From assembly GCA_017399965.1 (NCBI GenBank), contig JAFQAP010000011.1, positions 1-64,000 of the forward strand: a stretch of 64,000 nucleotides of DNA. The letters are read 5' to 3'. Below the pieces are notes generated by a model, which was given only the letters and a program-made list of their open reading frames with translations, searched no databases and was not told the DNA's origin. This DNA is from Clostridia bacterium. GTDB taxonomy: Bacteria; Bacillota; Clostridia; Oscillospirales; CAG-382. The translations under genes and the position numbers were made by a program. This document shows, in pieces, positions 34,045-43,692 of this stretch. Position 1 is the first letter of the stretch; every line of letters starts with the position of its first letter.

Positions 34045-34916
34045 GCAGAGTAATACGCGCTATGACACGGGACGGTTCTGCCCGTGCCCTGATAGCAGAT
34101 ACACGCGATATAGTTAACGAAGCAATAAAGATTCATCAAACCGAGCCAACCGCTTCTGCGGCTTTGGGAAGAGTTCTTACCGCCTGCTCTATGATGGGCA
34201 CTCTTCTCGGGGAAGAAGAGGACACTCTCACTCTCCGCTTCAAGGGCGACGGAGAGGGCGGCAGTGTCGTTGCATCTTCCGATTGGAAGGGAAACGTCCG
34301 CGGATTTATTCAAAATCCCGCCTGCGACCTTCCCTTGCGGCCCGACGGAAAGCTCAATGTGGGATGCTGTATCGGAAAAGGAAATATGTACGTATTGCGC
34401 GACGTAGGCGGCGAAGAGCCTTACGTGGGTATTGCAAATATAGTAAGCGGCGAGGTGGCAGAGGATATTGCATCCTATTACGCCAACAGCGAGCAGGTTC
34501 CCACCGTTTGCGCTTTGGGCGTGCTTATAGACCGTGACCGAACCTGCGCACATTCCGGCGGAGCGCTTATACAGCTTTTACCCTTTGCAGACCCTGCCGT
34601 TACCGAAATATTGGAGAAAAACGCATCCTCCGCACCGCCCATAACTAAAATGCTGGCGGAAAAATCCTTGGAGGAAATACTTGCCGTATACCTTAACGGT
34701 ATCGAATACGATGTTTTTGACGAGATTCAAAACGGCTACGAGTGTAATTGCTCCCGTGAGCGTACCGACCGTGCACTTGTTTCTCTGGGCAAAAAAGAGC
34801 TTACGGATATTTACGAAAACAATGAAAACACGGAAATGACCTGCCAGTTCTGCGGAAGAAAGTATTCCTATACAAAGCAGGAAATAGCCAAGCTGATAAA
34901 GGAGGCAAAAGCATGA
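34041..34916 (+). CDS. hslO: Redox-regulated chaperone Hsp33
   Basis: This 291-residue chaperone is switched on by oxidation. The zinc-binding redox switch is C235-x-C237 (ECNCSRERTD) and C268-x2-C271 (CQFCGRKY), complete and correctly spaced. It overlaps nifU upstream and the M24 peptidase downstream by 4 bases each, so the four genes form one transcript. Its place in an Fe-S operon fits a response to oxidants. Confidence 0.95.
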   Translation: MSRVIRAMTRDGSARALIADTRDIVNEAIKIHQTEPTASAALGRVLTACSMMGTLLGEEEDTLTLRFKGDGEGGSVVASSDWKGNVRGFIQNPACDLPLRPDGKLNVGCCIGKGNMYVLRDVGGEEPYVGIANIVSGEVAEDIASYYANSEQVPTVCALGVLIDRDRTCAHSGGALIQLLPFADPAVTEILEKNASSAPPITKMLAEKSLEEILAVYLNGIEYDVFDEIQNGYECNCSRERTDRALVSLGKKELTDIYENNENTEMTCQFCGRKYSYTKQEIAKLIKEAKA

Positions 34917-35992
34917 ACGGAAGAAAGGTTTATGAAAAAGTATCTGCGCTGGGGTACGGCGCCGCTCTGTTCTTTGATGAAGTGAATATGCACTATATAA
35001 GCGGATTTTTTTCTACAGACGGTTTTTTGCTTGTGGATAAAGAAGAAACCGCTTTGGTTATAGATTCCCGTTATTACGAAGCGGCTTCCCGCGCAAAGGC
35101 CGAAAGACTTTTGTTTGATGACGTGAACCTTTATCTGCTGGACAAGAGCTCTTTCAGAATTTTGGGCGAAATGTTGGAGAAAAAGGAAATTACAAATGTT
35201 TGCTTTGACAGCAGCCGCACCACCGTTGCAAGGGAAAAATCACTTTGCGAATTTTTCCCCTCCGTTAAGTTTGAGGGCATAAACGATATCTGCGGCGAAT
35301 TCCGCCGTGTAAAGACCGCCCGCGAAGTGGAAAATATCCGCGCCGCACAGCGTATAACGGATAAGGCTTTCCTTCACGTCCTCGATTTTATCCGTCCCGG
35401 CGTAACCGAAAAAGAGGTTGCCGCAGAGCTTGAATATGCAATGCGCAAAAACGGAGCAGACGGATTTGCTTTCGAGACTATCGCAGTTTCCGGCAAGAAC
35501 AGCTCTCTTCCTCACGGCGTTCCTTCGGACACCGTACTTACCGAAAACGCTTTTCTTACCATGGATTTCGGCGCCCGTTATAACGGCTACTGCTCGGATA
35601 TGACACGTACCGTGGTTTTGGGCAAGGCTGACGAAAAGACAAAACATATTTACGAAACCGTACTTGAGGCGCAAAAGCGGGGTATCGCCGCCGCAAAGGC
35701 GGGAGTTGACGGTGCAAGCGTAGACGCTGCCGCAAGAGATTATATTAATTCCTGCGGCTATGAAGGCAAGTTCGGTCACTCTTTGGGACATTCTCTCGGT
35801 CTGGAAATACACGAATCTCCCAGATTCTCTTCCAGAAGCACGGATATTTTCGTTCCCGGCAACATTATGACAGTGGAACCCGGCATCTATATCGAAGGTT
35901 TCGGCGGCTGCCGTATCGAGGATATGGTGCTTATAACCGAAACGGGATGCGAAAATCTCACAAATTCTCCCAAGGAACTTATTGAACTGTAA
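34913..35992 (+). CDS. M24-family aminopeptidase (Xaa-Pro type)
   Basis: This 359-residue metallopeptidase has an N-terminal creatinase-like domain (about 1-130) and a C-terminal pita-bread domain. The metal ligands fall in MDFGARYNGYCSDMTRT (two Asp), GHSLGHSLGLEIHE (His) and VEPGIYIEG and GCRIED (two Glu). It removes N-terminal residues, probably before proline. It overlaps hslO by 4 bases and ends the operon. In Clostridia this gene usually precedes efp, as here. Confidence 0.93.
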   Translation: MNGRKVYEKVSALGYGAALFFDEVNMHYISGFFSTDGFLLVDKEETALVIDSRYYEAASRAKAERLLFDDVNLYLLDKSSFRILGEMLEKKEITNVCFDSSRTTVAREKSLCEFFPSVKFEGINDICGEFRRVKTAREVENIRAAQRITDKAFLHVLDFIRPGVTEKEVAAELEYAMRKNGADGFAFETIAVSGKNSSLPHGVPSDTVLTENAFLTMDFGARYNGYCSDMTRTVVLGKADEKTKHIYETVLEAQKRGIAAAKAGVDGASVDAAARDYINSCGYEGKFGHSLGHSLGLEIHESPRFSSRSTDIFVPGNIMTVEPGIYIEGFGGCRIEDMVLITETGCENLTNSPKELIEL

Positions 35993-36000
35993 AAAAACTG

Positions 36001-36029
36001 TTGACAAAAACCCATTTTTTGTATACAAT
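36001..36029 (+). promoter_or_regulatory. Putative promoter of efp
   Basis: TTGACA and TACAAT are separated by 17 bases, 53 bases before the ATG at 36083. efp and the next gene can thus be expressed apart from the upstream operon. Confidence 0.75.
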
Positions 36030-36082
36030 ATATTGAGATAAAAAAGAGTTCTGCGTGTATATGCAGACGAAGGAGGATATAT

Positions 36083-36640
36083 ATGTTATCTGCAGGCGAT
36101 TTCAGAAACGGCCTTACTTTCGAAATGGATGGACAAGTAATGCAGGTTGTTGAATTCCAGCACGTTAAACCCGGTAAAGGTGCGGCTTTTGTTCGTACCA
36201 AGATGAGAAACGTTATCACCGGTGCCGTTATTGAAACATCTTTCAACCCCACCGCAAAGTTCCCTTCCGCTACCGTTGAAAAGAAGGATATGGAATATTC
36301 TTATAACGATGGCGATCTTTACTACTTTATGGATATGCAGACCTTTGATCAGGTTCCCCTTAACAGCGATAAGCTTCCCGATAGCTTTAAGTTCGTTAAG
36401 GAAGGTCATCAGTGCCGTCTGCTTTCTTACAAGGGCAGCGTTTTCTCTGTTGAACCTCCCATGTTTGTTGAGCTTGAGATCACCGAAACCGAACCCGGCG
36501 TAAAGGGCAACACTGCTACCAACGTTACCAAGAATGCAACTGTTGAAACCGGCGCTGTTATCAGAGTACCCATCTTTGTTAACGAAGGCGACGTAGTTAA
36601 GATAGACACCCGTACCGGCGAATATCTTGAGCGTGTATAA
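36083..36640 (+). CDS. efp: Elongation factor P
   Basis: This 185-residue, three-domain EF-P relieves ribosomes stalled at proline runs. The tip lysine that is modified in many species is K32 in KPGKGAAF. The C-terminal signature ends [10 protein letters not shown]. The start follows AAGGAGG. Length and motifs are standard. Confidence 0.97.
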   Translation: MLSAGDFRNGLTFEMDGQVMQVVEFQHVKPGKGAAFVRTKMRNVITGAVIETSFNPTAKFPSATVEKKDMEYSYNDGDLYYFMDMQTFDQVPLNSDKLPDSFKFVKEGHQCRLLSYKGSVFSVEPPMFVELEITETEPGVKGNTATNVTKNATVETGAVIRVPIFVNEGDVVKIDTRTGEYLERV

Positions 36641-36658
36641 CGCAGAAAGGAACGTAAA

Positions 36659-37135
36659 ATGACAGTTTCCGAAAAGGCTTCCTACCTCAAGGGTCTCCTT
36701 GACGGTATGAATTACGACAAAAATTCCAACGAAGGCAAGCTTTTTGCCGCTATTCTCGACCTGCTCGAGGATCTCGCTCTTTCCGTACAGGATCTTGAGG
36801 ACGAGACCGCTATGCTCAACGAGTATATCGAAGAGATCGACGAAGATCTCGGCGAAGTGGAAAAGGATTTCTACGAATGCGAAGACGATTGCGATTGCGA
36901 ATGCGACGATTGCGACTGCGATTGTGACGATTGCGATTGTGATTGCGATTGCGAGGATTGCGTAGAAGAACTTGAATGCCCCGCTTGCGGCGAAATGATT
37001 TATATCGATTCCGAAGAGATCGAGCACATGGAAAAGGTAATATGCCCTTCCTGCAACGCAGAGCTTGACGTTGTTTGCAACGATTGCGAATGTGATTGCG
37101 ATTGCGGCTGCGACGAAGAAGACGATTGCGAATAA
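36659..37135 (+). CDS. CD1247-type protein with very Cys/Asp-rich repeat
   Basis: This is a 158-residue cytoplasmic protein. The N-terminal 70 residues (VSEKASYLKGLLDGM through EVEKDFY) match the CD1247 N-terminal domain known in Clostridium relatives. After this come about 30 residues made almost only of Cys, Asp and Glu in CD/CDC pattern, a CPAC/CPSC zinc-ribbon-like module, and a second Cys/Asp tail. I count 23 cysteines. It may store, buffer or sense metal. It is 18 bases after efp with AAAGGA before the ATG and ends with a strong terminator. Confidence 0.8.
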   Translation: MTVSEKASYLKGLLDGMNYDKNSNEGKLFAAILDLLEDLALSVQDLEDETAMLNEYIEEIDEDLGEVEKDFYECEDDCDCECDDCDCDCDDCDCDCDCEDCVEELECPACGEMIYIDSEEIEHMEKVICPSCNAELDVVCNDCECDCDCGCDEEDDCE

Positions 37136-37148
37136 TTTTACAAACCTT

Positions 37149-37179
37149 AAAAGGGCTGTCTTTTGACACGCCCTTTTTT
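37149..37179 (+). terminator. Terminator after the efp operon
   Basis: AAAAGGGC and GCCCTTTTTT flank a 13-base loop. Confidence 0.75.
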
Positions 37180-37219
37180 AGCAATAATTTTTAAATATAT
37201 TAATTTCAGGGTGAAAAAT

Positions 37220-38038
37220 ATGCTTAAATCAATTAACATTTGTACTTATCCCGAATCCGTTCCTCTTGACGAGGTGTTTGCCGAAGTTAAAGCCGCAGGC
37301 TTTGATTACGCAGAATTGAATATGTATTCTTCCCGTCAGACCTATCCCAATATCTGGAACGGCGCAGACGATGAGGAAATTCTGGCAGTAGGCGAGCTGG
37401 CAAAAAAACACGGTATCACTCCCGTTGGCATAGTTTCCGCAGAGCTGTGGTCCAAATGCCTTACCGACCTTGACCCTGCCGTAAGAGAAGCAGGAATGGA
37501 AGTTATACGCAAAATGATCCATGTTTGTGAAGTTTTGGGTATGGATACCGTGCTTGTTGTTCCCGGTGTGGTAAATGAGCAGGTTAGCTATAAGACCGCA
37601 TACGAAAACGCACAAAGCTGTCTTAAGATACTGGGTAAGGAAGCCGCAGCAAAGGGCGTTGTTCTCGCAATAGAAAACGTATGGAACAAATTCCTTCTTT
37701 CTCCTCTTGAAATGCGCCGTTTTGTAGATGAGTGCGGAGAAGGCGTAGGAGCATATTTTGACGCAGGCAATATCGAGCGTGACGGATTCCAGTCTCACTG
37801 GGTAGAAGCTTTGGGCGAAAAGATCCGCCGTGTACATATCAAGGGCTTTGATAAGGCGAGCGGTCAGTTTGTTTATCTCAGACAGGGTACTATTGATTGG
37901 AAGACCACCTTTGATTGTCTTCGTGCCGCCGGTTACGAAGGTCCCGTTTCCGCAGAAATGTGGCCTGAGGAAGGCATGACCACCAAAACCGCGGTTGAGA
38001 TGTTCTCTGCCGATATGGATATTATAATGAATCTTTAA
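37220..38038 (+). CDS. Sugar phosphate isomerase/epimerase-like TIM-barrel protein
   Basis: This 272-residue xylose-isomerase-like barrel has segments LVVPGVV, LAIENVWN, GAYFDAGNI, RVHIKGFD and AEMW that carry the usual metal ligands. The ATG at 37220 gives the natural N-terminus MLKSINICTYP. It is 12 bases before an oxidoreductase gene. Such pairs commonly act on inositols or amino sugars; the substrate here is unknown. Confidence 0.85.
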   Translation: MLKSINICTYPESVPLDEVFAEVKAAGFDYAELNMYSSRQTYPNIWNGADDEEILAVGELAKKHGITPVGIVSAELWSKCLTDLDPAVREAGMEVIRKMIHVCEVLGMDTVLVVPGVVNEQVSYKTAYENAQSCLKILGKEAAAKGVVLAIENVWNKFLLSPLEMRRFVDECGEGVGAYFDAGNIERDGFQSHWVEALGEKIRRVHIKGFDKASGQFVYLRQGTIDWKTTFDCLRAAGYEGPVSAEMWPEEGMTTKTAVEMFSADMDIIMNL

Positions 38039-38050
38039 GGAGTTTTGAAA

Positions 38051-39085
38051 ATGAGTAAAGTTCTTCGCGCCGCTATGATCGGCATCGGCTCTATGGGCCG
38101 CGGACATCTTGATAATTATCTCCGTCTTGAAAAAGAGGGATACCCCATAAAGGTTGTTGCTCTCTGCGATATAGACGAGAAAAAGTTCACCAACTATAAA
38201 GCAGACTTCAATATCGGCGAAGTAGGCGCAGACGGATACGATTTCGCTTCCTTCAGCCTTTATACCGATCTTGACGAAATGCTTGCAAAAGAAGAGCTGG
38301 ATATGGTTACCATCGCTCTTCCTACTTATCTCCATTGTTGGGGCACCTGCAAGTGTCTTGAAGCAGGTATAAATGTTATATGCGAAAAACCCATGGCACC
38401 CTCTGTTGAAGAGTGCGAAAAAATGATCGAGACCGCACGCCGTACCGGCAAAAATCTTATGATCGGCCAGTGTCTCCGTTTTGCAGGTCAGTACGATACA
38501 ATAAAGAAGATCGTTTCCTCCGGCGAATACGGCAAGGCATATTCCGCATTTTTCTTCCGCGGCGGCGGAACTCCTCTGTGGTCTTATGAAAACTGGCTTC
38601 TCAAGCGTGAAAAGGGCGGCGGAGCTTTGTTTGATCAGCACGTTCACGATGTTGATGCAGTTAACCACATCTTCGGTATGCCCAAAGCTGTTACCACCAA
38701 CGGCTATACCGTATTCCCCGAAAGTGCATACGATTGCTGTACCACCAACTATATCTATGAGGATATGATGCCTGTAAACGCCCAGAACGACTGGACTCTT
38801 AAGGGCAACGGATTTTATCAGATCTTCCGCGTTAACCTTGAAAAGGCTACCGTTTGGTTTGATGAAAACGGACTCCGCGTAATAGATACCGAGGGTAATA
38901 ATGTTACTCCCGAATACGATACAGAAAACTTCTATTATACCGAGCTTAAGTATTTTGCAGACACCCTGCTTGCAGGCGGCAAGATAGACAGAGCTACTCC
39001 CGAATCTGCCCGCGATACCGTAAAGATCGCTTTGGCAGAAATGGAAAGCGCAGATAAGCACGGCGAGATAGTATATATCAAGTAA
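38051..39085 (+). CDS. Gfo/Idh/MocA-family oxidoreductase
   Basis: This 344-residue NAD(P)-dependent dehydrogenase has the N-terminal Rossmann motif IGIGSMGRGHL, the family EKPMAPSVEEC segment and the C-terminal catalytic region DQHVHDVDAVNHIFG. It probably oxidises a cyclitol or hexose. AAGGAG lies 9 bases before the ATG at 38051; a TTG at 38045 is too close to be the start. It is co-transcribed with the isomerase upstream. Confidence 0.9.
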   Translation: MSKVLRAAMIGIGSMGRGHLDNYLRLEKEGYPIKVVALCDIDEKKFTNYKADFNIGEVGADGYDFASFSLYTDLDEMLAKEELDMVTIALPTYLHCWGTCKCLEAGINVICEKPMAPSVEECEKMIETARRTGKNLMIGQCLRFAGQYDTIKKIVSSGEYGKAYSAFFFRGGGTPLWSYENWLLKREKGGGALFDQHVHDVDAVNHIFGMPKAVTTNGYTVFPESAYDCCTTNYIYEDMMPVNAQNDWTLKGNGFYQIFRVNLEKATVWFDENGLRVIDTEGNNVTPEYDTENFYYTELKYFADTLLAGGKIDRATPESARDTVKIALAEMESADKHGEIVYIK

Positions 39086-39104
39086 CCTTTACCGCAATAC
39101 AAAA

Positions 39105-39135
39105 CACCCCAAGGAGCGGTCGGCTTCTTGGGGTG
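39105..39135. repeat. GGGG-hairpin repeat acting as terminator
   Basis: CACCCCAAG and CTTGGGGTG pair around a 13-base inner hairpin and are followed by AATTT. It lies between two convergent genes and can terminate both. It is a member of the family also seen at 3956, 21157 and 31855. Confidence 0.8.
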
Positions 39136-39138
39136 AAT

Positions 39139-39471
39139 TTATATCAGCTTGTATATTTTTATGGGTTTTCCCAATTTTGCGGCATATCTCCAGGTGAATA
39201 CCGTTCCTCTGGAGGATCCGTCCCAGAACGCTATAAGCATATCACAGCTTTCCGCAATAAGCTTGTTGCGGATAAGAGGGGCACTTTTTCCGTGGGAAAC
39301 GTAATCCGGTTTGTATACGGTAAGAGGAATGTTTCTTATTCTTGCTTCCCGTTCTGCCAGCTTATCAACTCCCACAGCGCCGCCGGTAATTATCTCTGTG
39401 GCTTCTTTGGGAATATATTGGGAAATATCTGCATTTTTTATACTTCTTGAACCTACTACGGCAATCTTCAC
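39139..39471 (-). CDS. Stand-alone SLOG-type (YspA/cpYpsA-related) nucleotide-binding protein
   Basis: This is a 110-residue Rossmann-like protein. VVGSRSIKNAD at the N-terminus and ITGGAVGVDKLAEREA in the middle are the two signature loops of the SLOG superfamily, which binds nucleotides or their derivatives. SRGTVF sits where DprA and LOG proteins contact the ligand. There is no second domain and no obvious partner gene. Close homologues are annotated DUF2493. GGAGGTGAT precedes the ATG. Confidence 0.75.
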   Translation of the reverse strand: MKIAVVGSRSIKNADISQYIPKEATEIITGGAVGVDKLAEREARIRNIPLTVYKPDYVSHGKSAPLIRNKLIAESCDMLIAFWDGSSRGTVFTWRYAAKLGKPIKIYKLI

Positions 39472-39559
39472 GGTATCACCTCCGTGAAATCAGTATATAT
39501 CTAATTTCGTGGATTGTCAACTTTGGTTTTAATTTCCTTTTGAAAAGAGTTTTGTTTTT

Positions 39560-40756
39560 ATGAAATATTTTGTATGCCTTGGCGATGGTATGGCAGATTA
39601 CGCCTGCCGTGAGCTGGATAATAAAACCCCTTTGGAGGCGGCGCATAAGCCTGTTATCGACCGTCTTGCATCAGGGGGAATAATGGGCTTGTGTAAAACC
39701 GTGCCCGATAATATGGTTCCCGAATCCGATACCGCAAACCTTTCCATTCTGGGCTATCCTCCCGAAATATATTCCGCAGGCAGATCTCCTTTGGAGGCGG
39801 TAAGTCTTGGAATTACCCTCGGCAAGGATCAGGCGGCGATACGCGCAAATCTCGTGTATTTGAGCGGAGAAGGGGAATACGAAAATTTAATTATGGATGA
39901 TAACACGGCAGGAGAGATAACCACTCCCGAAGCCCGTGAGCTTATAGAGTATCTGGATAAAAATCTGCTTTCCGAAACTTCCGACCGTATTTTTACGGGC
40001 ATCTCTTACCGCCATTGCTTTATTACCGATACCTGGAACGGATTTCGTGATTTCACCCGTCCCCACGATATTATGGGACAGTATATCGGTGAATATCTGC
40101 CTCCCGAACCTTATCTTTCCCTTCAAAGGCGGTCCCGCGAATTGCTGGAAAACCACCCCGTTAACCTTAAAAGAGCGGCAGAGGGCAAGAAAAAAGCAAA
40201 TTCCATCTGGCTGTGGAGTCCGGGGAAAAATCCCTCGCTTCCTTCTTTTAAAGAGACCTTCGGATTGGACGGTGCCGTGGTTTGCGCCGTTGACCTTATA
40301 AAAGGTATCGGTCTTTGTGCAGGTATGGAGGTGCCCTTTGTAAAAGGCGCCACCGGCGGAACGGATACAGATTACCGCGCAAAGGAAAAGGAGGCTGAAA
40401 AGCAGTTCCTTTCCGGAAAAGACCTTGTGTATCTCCACGTTGAGGCACCGGACGAATACGGTCATCAAGGAGATCCTTTGGGCAAAAAAACGTCAATAGA
40501 AAAGCTGGATTCGGAAATAGTGTCACCGATGCTTGATTTTCTCAACGCGTACGGGGAAGAATACCGCATACTCATTATGCCTGACCATTACACTCCCGTT
40601 TCCACCCGCACTCACGCCAGGGGTGAGGTTCCCTTTATAATTTACGATAGCCGACGTCAGGTATATCCCATTAGAAAATATACGGAAGACGAGGCGCGTG
40701 ACGGCATCTACGTTCCCACGGGACCTGATCTTATGCGTATCTTTTTGGAAAAATAA
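39560..40756 (+). CDS. apgM: Cofactor-independent phosphoglycerate mutase (archaeal type)
   Basis: This 398-residue alkaline-phosphatase superfamily enzyme interconverts 3- and 2-phosphoglycerate. The metal and phosphate sites are VCLGDGMADY at the start, ESDTANLSILGY with the serine nucleophile, VEAPDEYGHQGD, and MPDHYTPVSTRTHARG near the C-terminus. Its stop codon is one base from that of dapA on the other strand, with no terminator between them. Confidence 0.92.
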   Translation: MKYFVCLGDGMADYACRELDNKTPLEAAHKPVIDRLASGGIMGLCKTVPDNMVPESDTANLSILGYPPEIYSAGRSPLEAVSLGITLGKDQAAIRANLVYLSGEGEYENLIMDDNTAGEITTPEARELIEYLDKNLLSETSDRIFTGISYRHCFITDTWNGFRDFTRPHDIMGQYIGEYLPPEPYLSLQRRSRELLENHPVNLKRAAEGKKKANSIWLWSPGKNPSLPSFKETFGLDGAVVCAVDLIKGIGLCAGMEVPFVKGATGGTDTDYRAKEKEAEKQFLSGKDLVYLHVEAPDEYGHQGDPLGKKTSIEKLDSEIVSPMLDFLNAYGEEYRILIMPDHYTPVSTRTHARGEVPFIIYDSRRQVYPIRKYTEDEARDGIYVPTGPDLMRIFLEK

Positions 40757-40757
40757 A

Positions 40758-41591
40758 TTATTCCGCGTACAAGGGCGGACGGAGTACATACTCTGTCAGC
40801 CCTTTTTCGTATAAATATTTTTTTATGGGTATGGGGTTTACAGAGGAAAACAGTTGCTTTATCAAGGGCATCAAAGCAAGCTGTATCTTTAAAGCACCTG
40901 CCGCATCTCCCTCGAACCATCTGTTGCACATTTCCTGCGTTTTTTCGGGAAGCGCATTGGATACTACCGAAATAAGCCCGATTCCGCCTACCGAAAGTAC
41001 GGGCAGGTTTATTTCGTCGCTTCCCGAATAAAGGTGCATATCCCCGCAAACAGATTTAAGCTCGGTGATCTGTCCCATATTTCCGCTCGCTTCTTTTATG
41101 CCGTTAAGATTTTTAATATTCCAAAGCTCTTTGGCGGTGTCGGGCAGTATGTTTACTCCCGTTCGGGACGGCACGTTGTAGGCTATAACGGGCAGGGGAG
41201 AGGCAGAGCATATCTCTTTATAGTACTGTATTATCCCCTTTTGGGTGGCTTTGTTGTAATAGGGCGTAACCGCCAGAATTCCGTCTGCCCCCGCATCATA
41301 AGCATCCTTTGTAAAAAGCAACGCTTTCTTTGTGTCGTTGCTTCCCGTGCCTGCTATAACCGCGCAGTCATTTTTTACAAACTCTTTTGTTTTATATATG
41401 ATTTCCGCCTTTTCTTCCCGTTCCAGTGTAGACGCTTCGCCGGTGGTGCCGCACACTGCCAAAGCGCCTACGCCTGCTTTTAACTGTATTTCAATAATCC
41501 TTTTCAAACCTTCGTAATCAACGGTCAGGTCTTTTTTAAAGGGAGTTATCATCGCTGTGCCGGTGCCGATAAAAATGGGAAGTTTTTTCAT
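40758..41591 (-). CDS. dapA: 4-Hydroxy-tetrahydrodipicolinate synthase
   Basis: This 277-residue aldolase condenses pyruvate with aspartate semialdehyde in the lysine and dipicolinate pathway. GTTGEASTL, YYNKATQKG, YNVPSRTGVN (tyrosine of the proton relay) and GIKEASG (Schiff-base lysine) are present. It is slightly shorter than the usual 290 residues at the C-terminus. Dipicolinate is also a spore component, which fits a spore former. Confidence 0.93.
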   Translation of the reverse strand: MKKLPIFIGTGTAMITPFKKDLTVDYEGLKRIIEIQLKAGVGALAVCGTTGEASTLEREEKAEIIYKTKEFVKNDCAVIAGTGSNDTKKALLFTKDAYDAGADGILAVTPYYNKATQKGIIQYYKEICSASPLPVIAYNVPSRTGVNILPDTAKELWNIKNLNGIKEASGNMGQITELKSVCGDMHLYSGSDEINLPVLSVGGIGLISVVSNALPEKTQEMCNRWFEGDAAGALKIQLALMPLIKQLFSSVNPIPIKKYLYEKGLTEYVLRPPLYAE

Positions 41592-41623
41592 AAAAAATAT
41601 CTCTCTTTCCTGCGCTAACGGTC

Positions 41624-41652
41624 TTTACAACAGAATAAAAATATTGTATAAT
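41624..41652 (+). promoter_or_regulatory. Putative promoter of the queA operon
   Basis: TTTACA and TATAAT are separated by 17 bases, 61 bases before the ATG at 41714. Confidence 0.65.
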
Positions 41653-41713
41653 AAAGAGTAAACTCAAAGTGGGTTACTGTACACATTTTATGCTTTATAA
41701 GGATAGTTTGATA

Positions 41714-42757
41714 ATGGATCTTACCAGATTAAATACATATTTTTACGACCTTCCCGAAGAGCTTATCGCACAGACACCGTCGGATAAACGGGATATGTCC
41801 CGAATGCTGGTGCTTGATAAAGCAAACGGGGAAATCAAACACAAGCATTTTTGCGATATAACCGAATTCCTGCGCCCCGGCGATACATTGGTTATTAACG
41901 ATACCAAAGTTATTCCCGCCCGTATTTTCGGCGTTAATCCGAAGCGTGCAGGTGAAATCGAAACCGTTTTGCTTCACAGAGTAAAGGATAAAGAGGGGGA
42001 AACATGGGAATGCCTCACGCGCCCGGGTAAAAAGACGGGCGTTGGCGATACCGTGGTTTACGGCAACGGCGAGCTTGTGGGCGAAGTTATTAACGTCTGC
42101 GAGGGCGGCACCCGCGAGATACGTTTTACGTACGACGGCGTTTTTCACGAAATTCTGGATAAGATAGGCACAATGCCTCTGCCTCCCTATATAACCAAAA
42201 GGCTGGAGGATAAAAACCGTTATCAAACCGTATATGCCGCTCACGAGGGAAGCGCCGCTGCGCCTACCGCAGGACTTCATTTCACGCCCGAACTTCTTGA
42301 TAAAATTCGGGATATGGGTGTAAACGTGGAAAAAGTTTTGCTTCACGTGGGGCTCGGCACCTTCCGTCCCGTAAAAGAGGACGTTATAACCGACCATAAA
42401 ATGCACACCGAGTATATAAAGGTCACTCCCGAAACAGCTGATCGTATAAACGAATGCCGCAAAGCAGGGGGAAGAATTATTTCCGTAGGCACTACCAGCA
42501 CCCGCACTCTTGAATCGGTGACCGACGAAAACGGTGTGGTGCATCCCTTTGAAGGAGAAACGGGAATATTTATATATCCCGGCTATAAATTCAAAGCCGT
42601 GGATTGTCAGATAACGAATTTCCACCTGCCCGAAAGCACTTTGCTTATGCTTATCTGTGCTTTTGCGGGTTATGAAAACGCAATGAACGCATACAACACC
42701 GCCGTTAAGGAAAAATACCGTTTCTTTTCTTTTGGCGATGCTATGCTTATTATATGA
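41714..42757 (+). CDS. queA: S-adenosylmethionine:tRNA ribosyltransferase-isomerase
   Basis: This 347-residue enzyme of queuosine synthesis adds the cyclopentene ring to the wobble base of tRNA. The N-terminus [27 protein letters not shown] is diagnostic, as are [15 protein letters not shown] and [14 protein letters not shown] 41714 has AAGGAT upstream and gives the normal N-terminus. It overlaps miaA by 4 bases (ATGA). Confidence 0.95.
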   Translation: MDLTRLNTYFYDLPEELIAQTPSDKRDMSRMLVLDKANGEIKHKHFCDITEFLRPGDTLVINDTKVIPARIFGVNPKRAGEIETVLLHRVKDKEGETWECLTRPGKKTGVGDTVVYGNGELVGEVINVCEGGTREIRFTYDGVFHEILDKIGTMPLPPYITKRLEDKNRYQTVYAAHEGSAAAPTAGLHFTPELLDKIRDMGVNVEKVLLHVGLGTFRPVKEDVITDHKMHTEYIKVTPETADRINECRKAGGRIISVGTTSTRTLESVTDENGVVHPFEGETGIFIYPGYKFKAVDCQITNFHLPESTLLMLICAFAGYENAMNAYNTAVKEKYRFFSFGDAMLII

Positions 42758-43692
42758 GGAATATGAAGAATAAAGTTATCGTCATACTCGGCCCCACCGC
42801 GTCGGGCAAGACGGGGCTGGGCATACAGCTTGCAAAACATCTGAACGGCGAGATAATAAGCGGGGACAGTATGCAGGTGTACCGCGGAATGGATGTCGGT
42901 ACCGCAAAGCCGTCTATGGCAGAGCGGGAGGGGATCCCCCATTATCTTATAGATATACTGGATATTTCCGAAAAATTCTCGGTAGCGTCATTTTGTACCT
43001 TTGCAACAGAGGCTGTTGAGGATATTTGCTCCCGCGGTAAAACGCCCATTATCGTAGGCGGTACGGGAATGTATATAGAAACTCTTGTTTCGGGTAAGCT
43101 GTACGAAACGGAAACGGCAGACGAGGGAAAACGCCTTGAATACCAACGCTTTGCGGAGGAAAACGGTGCTTTGGCGCTTCACGCAAGATTGGCGGAACTG
43201 GACCCTGTATCTGCAGAAAAGATACATCCCAATAACGTAAAACGTGTTATACGCGCCATAGAGATAGCAGTAACGGGCGGCGATACAAAATCCGATCTTG
43301 AAAAAAATCTCAAAGCAAACAAGCCCTTTGAATCTCTTATGCTTTATCTCACCCCGCCGGATAGAGAAACTATGTATTCCCGCATCAACAAGCGGGTGGA
43401 TATTATGATGGATATGGGGCTTTTGGATGAAGTTATAAGGCTTGACAAAGCAGGTCTGCGCAATACTCCCACAGCTTCTCAGGCAATAGGATACAAAGAA
43501 TTTTTCCCCTATATAGACGGGGAAGCTTCCCTTACCGAATGTGTGGAAAAGCTTAAACAGCACACACGCAATTATGCAAAACGGCAAACGACTTATTTCG
43601 GCCATATGGAAGGTCTTACGCCCGTTTGCGCTCTTGAAAACAGCGGTGAATCCGCTAAAAGGATATGTGAACAATGGTTAAAAACGCTTTAA
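42754..43692 (+). CDS. miaA: tRNA dimethylallyltransferase
   Basis: This 312-residue enzyme transfers a dimethylallyl group to A37 of tRNAs. The P-loop GPTASGKT is at residues 13-20. The [16 protein letters not shown] and SQAIGYKE segments are family signatures. It is translationally coupled to queA. Its 3' end overlaps the next gene by 19 bases. Confidence 0.95.
   Translation: MRNMKNKVIVILGPTASGKTGLGIQLAKHLNGEIISGDSMQVYRGMDVGTAKPSMAEREGIPHYLIDILDISEKFSVASFCTFATEAVEDICSRGKTPIIVGGTGMYIETLVSGKLYETETADEGKRLEYQRFAEENGALALHARLAELDPVSAEKIHPNNVKRVIRAIEIAVTGGDTKSDLEKNLKANKPFESLMLYLTPPDRETMYSRINKRVDIMMDMGLLDEVIRLDKAGLRNTPTASQAIGYKEFFPYIDGEASLTECVEKLKQHTRNYAKRQTTYFGHMEGLTPVCALENSGESAKRICEQWLKTL

Noticed and set aside
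37229..39061. A 610-codon open frame antisense to the isomerase and oxidoreductase genes
   Set aside because: It spans two well-recognised genes on the other strand and resembles no protein family. It is a shadow frame.
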